Origin: JBAROU01 sp049642385
GTDB taxonomy: Bacteria > Chloroflexota > Dehalococcoidia > DSTF01 > RBG-16-68-14
DNA: 12,423 nt
Assembly (NCBI GenBank): GCA_049642385.1
Contig: JBAROU010000022.1
Location: 1-12,423, forward strand
Direction of reading: 5' to 3'
This document shows positions 11,780 through 12,423 of the stretch, piece by piece. The position numbers and the translations under genes are program-made. Under the pieces are notes generated by a model, which saw only the letters and a program-made list of their open reading frames with translations, searched no databases and was not told where the DNA came from. Positions within the stretch are counted from its first letter, which is position 1. The number at the start of each line of letters is the position of its first letter.

Positions 11780-12423
11780 TCCGGCGCCTCTGCTGCTTTG
11801 CGGGCGATGGTAATCATGTATTCGCTCGTCTCATCGAACGGCGAGAGTTCGAAGTCGCCGTACATCTGATCCAACTCTAGCCCTGTCGATGTCAACAGCC
11901 CTTCAATCTCATAGCGGGTGCTGAAGCGGGAGTCAACCGTGGCGACGGTTCGCCTGAGGACCCCGTCGGTGCCCAATCGATCGTAGATATGCGTTTCGTG
12001 TTGGAGCTGGGCCGCCGGGTCGGCGCGGCTGGACGCGAGCTTGGTCACCGTCTCGCCGGTCGAAGGGAGCGTGCGCGACCACTCGTGCTGGAGAGGCACG
12101 CTCGTCCCCTCATCCCACGCTGCGAACCACCATGGGCGCAGATCGAAGGCGAACAGCCCGCCAGGCGTCAGATGGTCGCGCACGCAGCGCAGGCAAGCGA
12201 GCTGGTCTTCCGGCGTGAGCAAGAGATGGAATGTGCCGAACGCAGCAATTACGAGCTCGAACGTGCGGCCAAGCTCGAACGCGCGCATGTCATTCAAGGA
12301 GAGCCAGTTGGCGCCCGACGCTCCGACCTTCGTTCGTGCGCACTCCAGCATGTGTTCGGAGGTGTCCAACCCCCATACCTCGAAGCCGGCATTCGTGAGG
12401 TGCGCTGCGACGCGGCCGGTGCC
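11776..12423 (-). CDS. SAM-dependent class I methyltransferase, partial
   Basis: The frame is open to the right edge, so the true start is outside the window; 215 codons plus stop are visible. The visible sequence opens inside the SAM-binding motif I: GTGRVAAHLTNAGFEVWGLD, with the acidic residue that binds the ribose at the end of strand 2, followed by TSEHMLECAR. Later come NDMRAFELGRTFELVIAAF (motif II region) and HLTPGGLFAFDLRP (motif III region), typical of small-molecule methyltransferases (methyltransferase type 11/25). A TTG at 12369 is in frame but lies inside motif I, so it is not the start. The stop overlaps the plsX ATG by four bases. The substrate is unknown. Confidence 0.85.
   Translation of the reverse strand, partial: GTGRVAAHLTNAGFEVWGLDTSEHMLECARTKVGASGANWLSLNDMRAFELGRTFELVIAAFGTFHLLLTPEDQLACLRCVRDHLTPGGLFAFDLRPWWFAAWDEGTSVPLQHEWSRTLPSTGETVTKLASSRADPAAQLQHETHIYDRLGTDGVLRRTVATVDSRFSTRYEIEGLLTSTGLELDQMYGDFELSPFDETSEYMITIARKAAEAPE

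Noticed and set aside
12367..12369. TTG start of the methyltransferase
   Set aside because: The frame continues to the right edge and the codons before it encode the SAM-binding motif I, so the gene starts outside the window.

Overview
The window looks like chromosomal DNA from a GC-rich bacterium, most likely a member of the Chloroflexota (Dehalococcoidia or Thermomicrobia-like). This is an inference. It rests on the high GC content, the Thr/Pro 'TPTNTPTDTPT' surface-protein tail, a Gram-positive-style LexA box (GAAC-N4-GTTC) in front of lexA, and the mix of housekeeping and solitary genes. No phage, transposon or CRISPR structure is visible.

Left third (1-4335). A secreted von Willebrand factor A protein runs off the left edge on the minus strand, ending in a long low-complexity Thr/Pro tail. 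Upstream of it on the same strand is a protein made of the C-terminal two thirds of a PEP-synthase/rifampin-phosphotransferase-like enzyme, without the ATP-grasp domain. Divergent from that gene are an FMN-binding flavin-reductase-like protein and an unidentified multi-pass membrane protein.

Middle (4336-7731). lexA has a textbook promoter and SOS box. After it come a solitary Opp/Dpp-type ABC ATPase with a C-terminal four-cysteine cluster, the convergent gene for the DNA polymerase III delta subunit (holA), which is translationally coupled to a small two-helix membrane protein, and a second small membrane protein read divergently.

Right third (7732-12423). A lipoprotein and a 72-residue protein of unknown function are followed by a selenocysteine tRNA gene (selC, anticodon UCA) and then trxB and trxA, all on the minus strand. 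Divergent from trxA is the most unusual gene in the window: a CsoR-family repressor (C-H-C metal/thiol site intact) with about 50 residues resembling a helix-turn-helix DNA-binding domain inserted in the loop between helix 1 and helix 2. Two overlapping inverted repeats, one resembling a CsoR-family operator, cover the whole trxA core promoter. This suggests a dedicated redox or metal switch for thioredoxin. A methyltransferase (running off the right edge) and plsX form a coupled pair, and plsX overlaps the hybrid repressor gene tail to tail.

Several promoters share one grammar: TTGACA-like -35, about 17 bp, then TAYCRT, often preceded by TGG (extended -10). GC-rich hairpins without a T-run lie in four of the gaps between genes.
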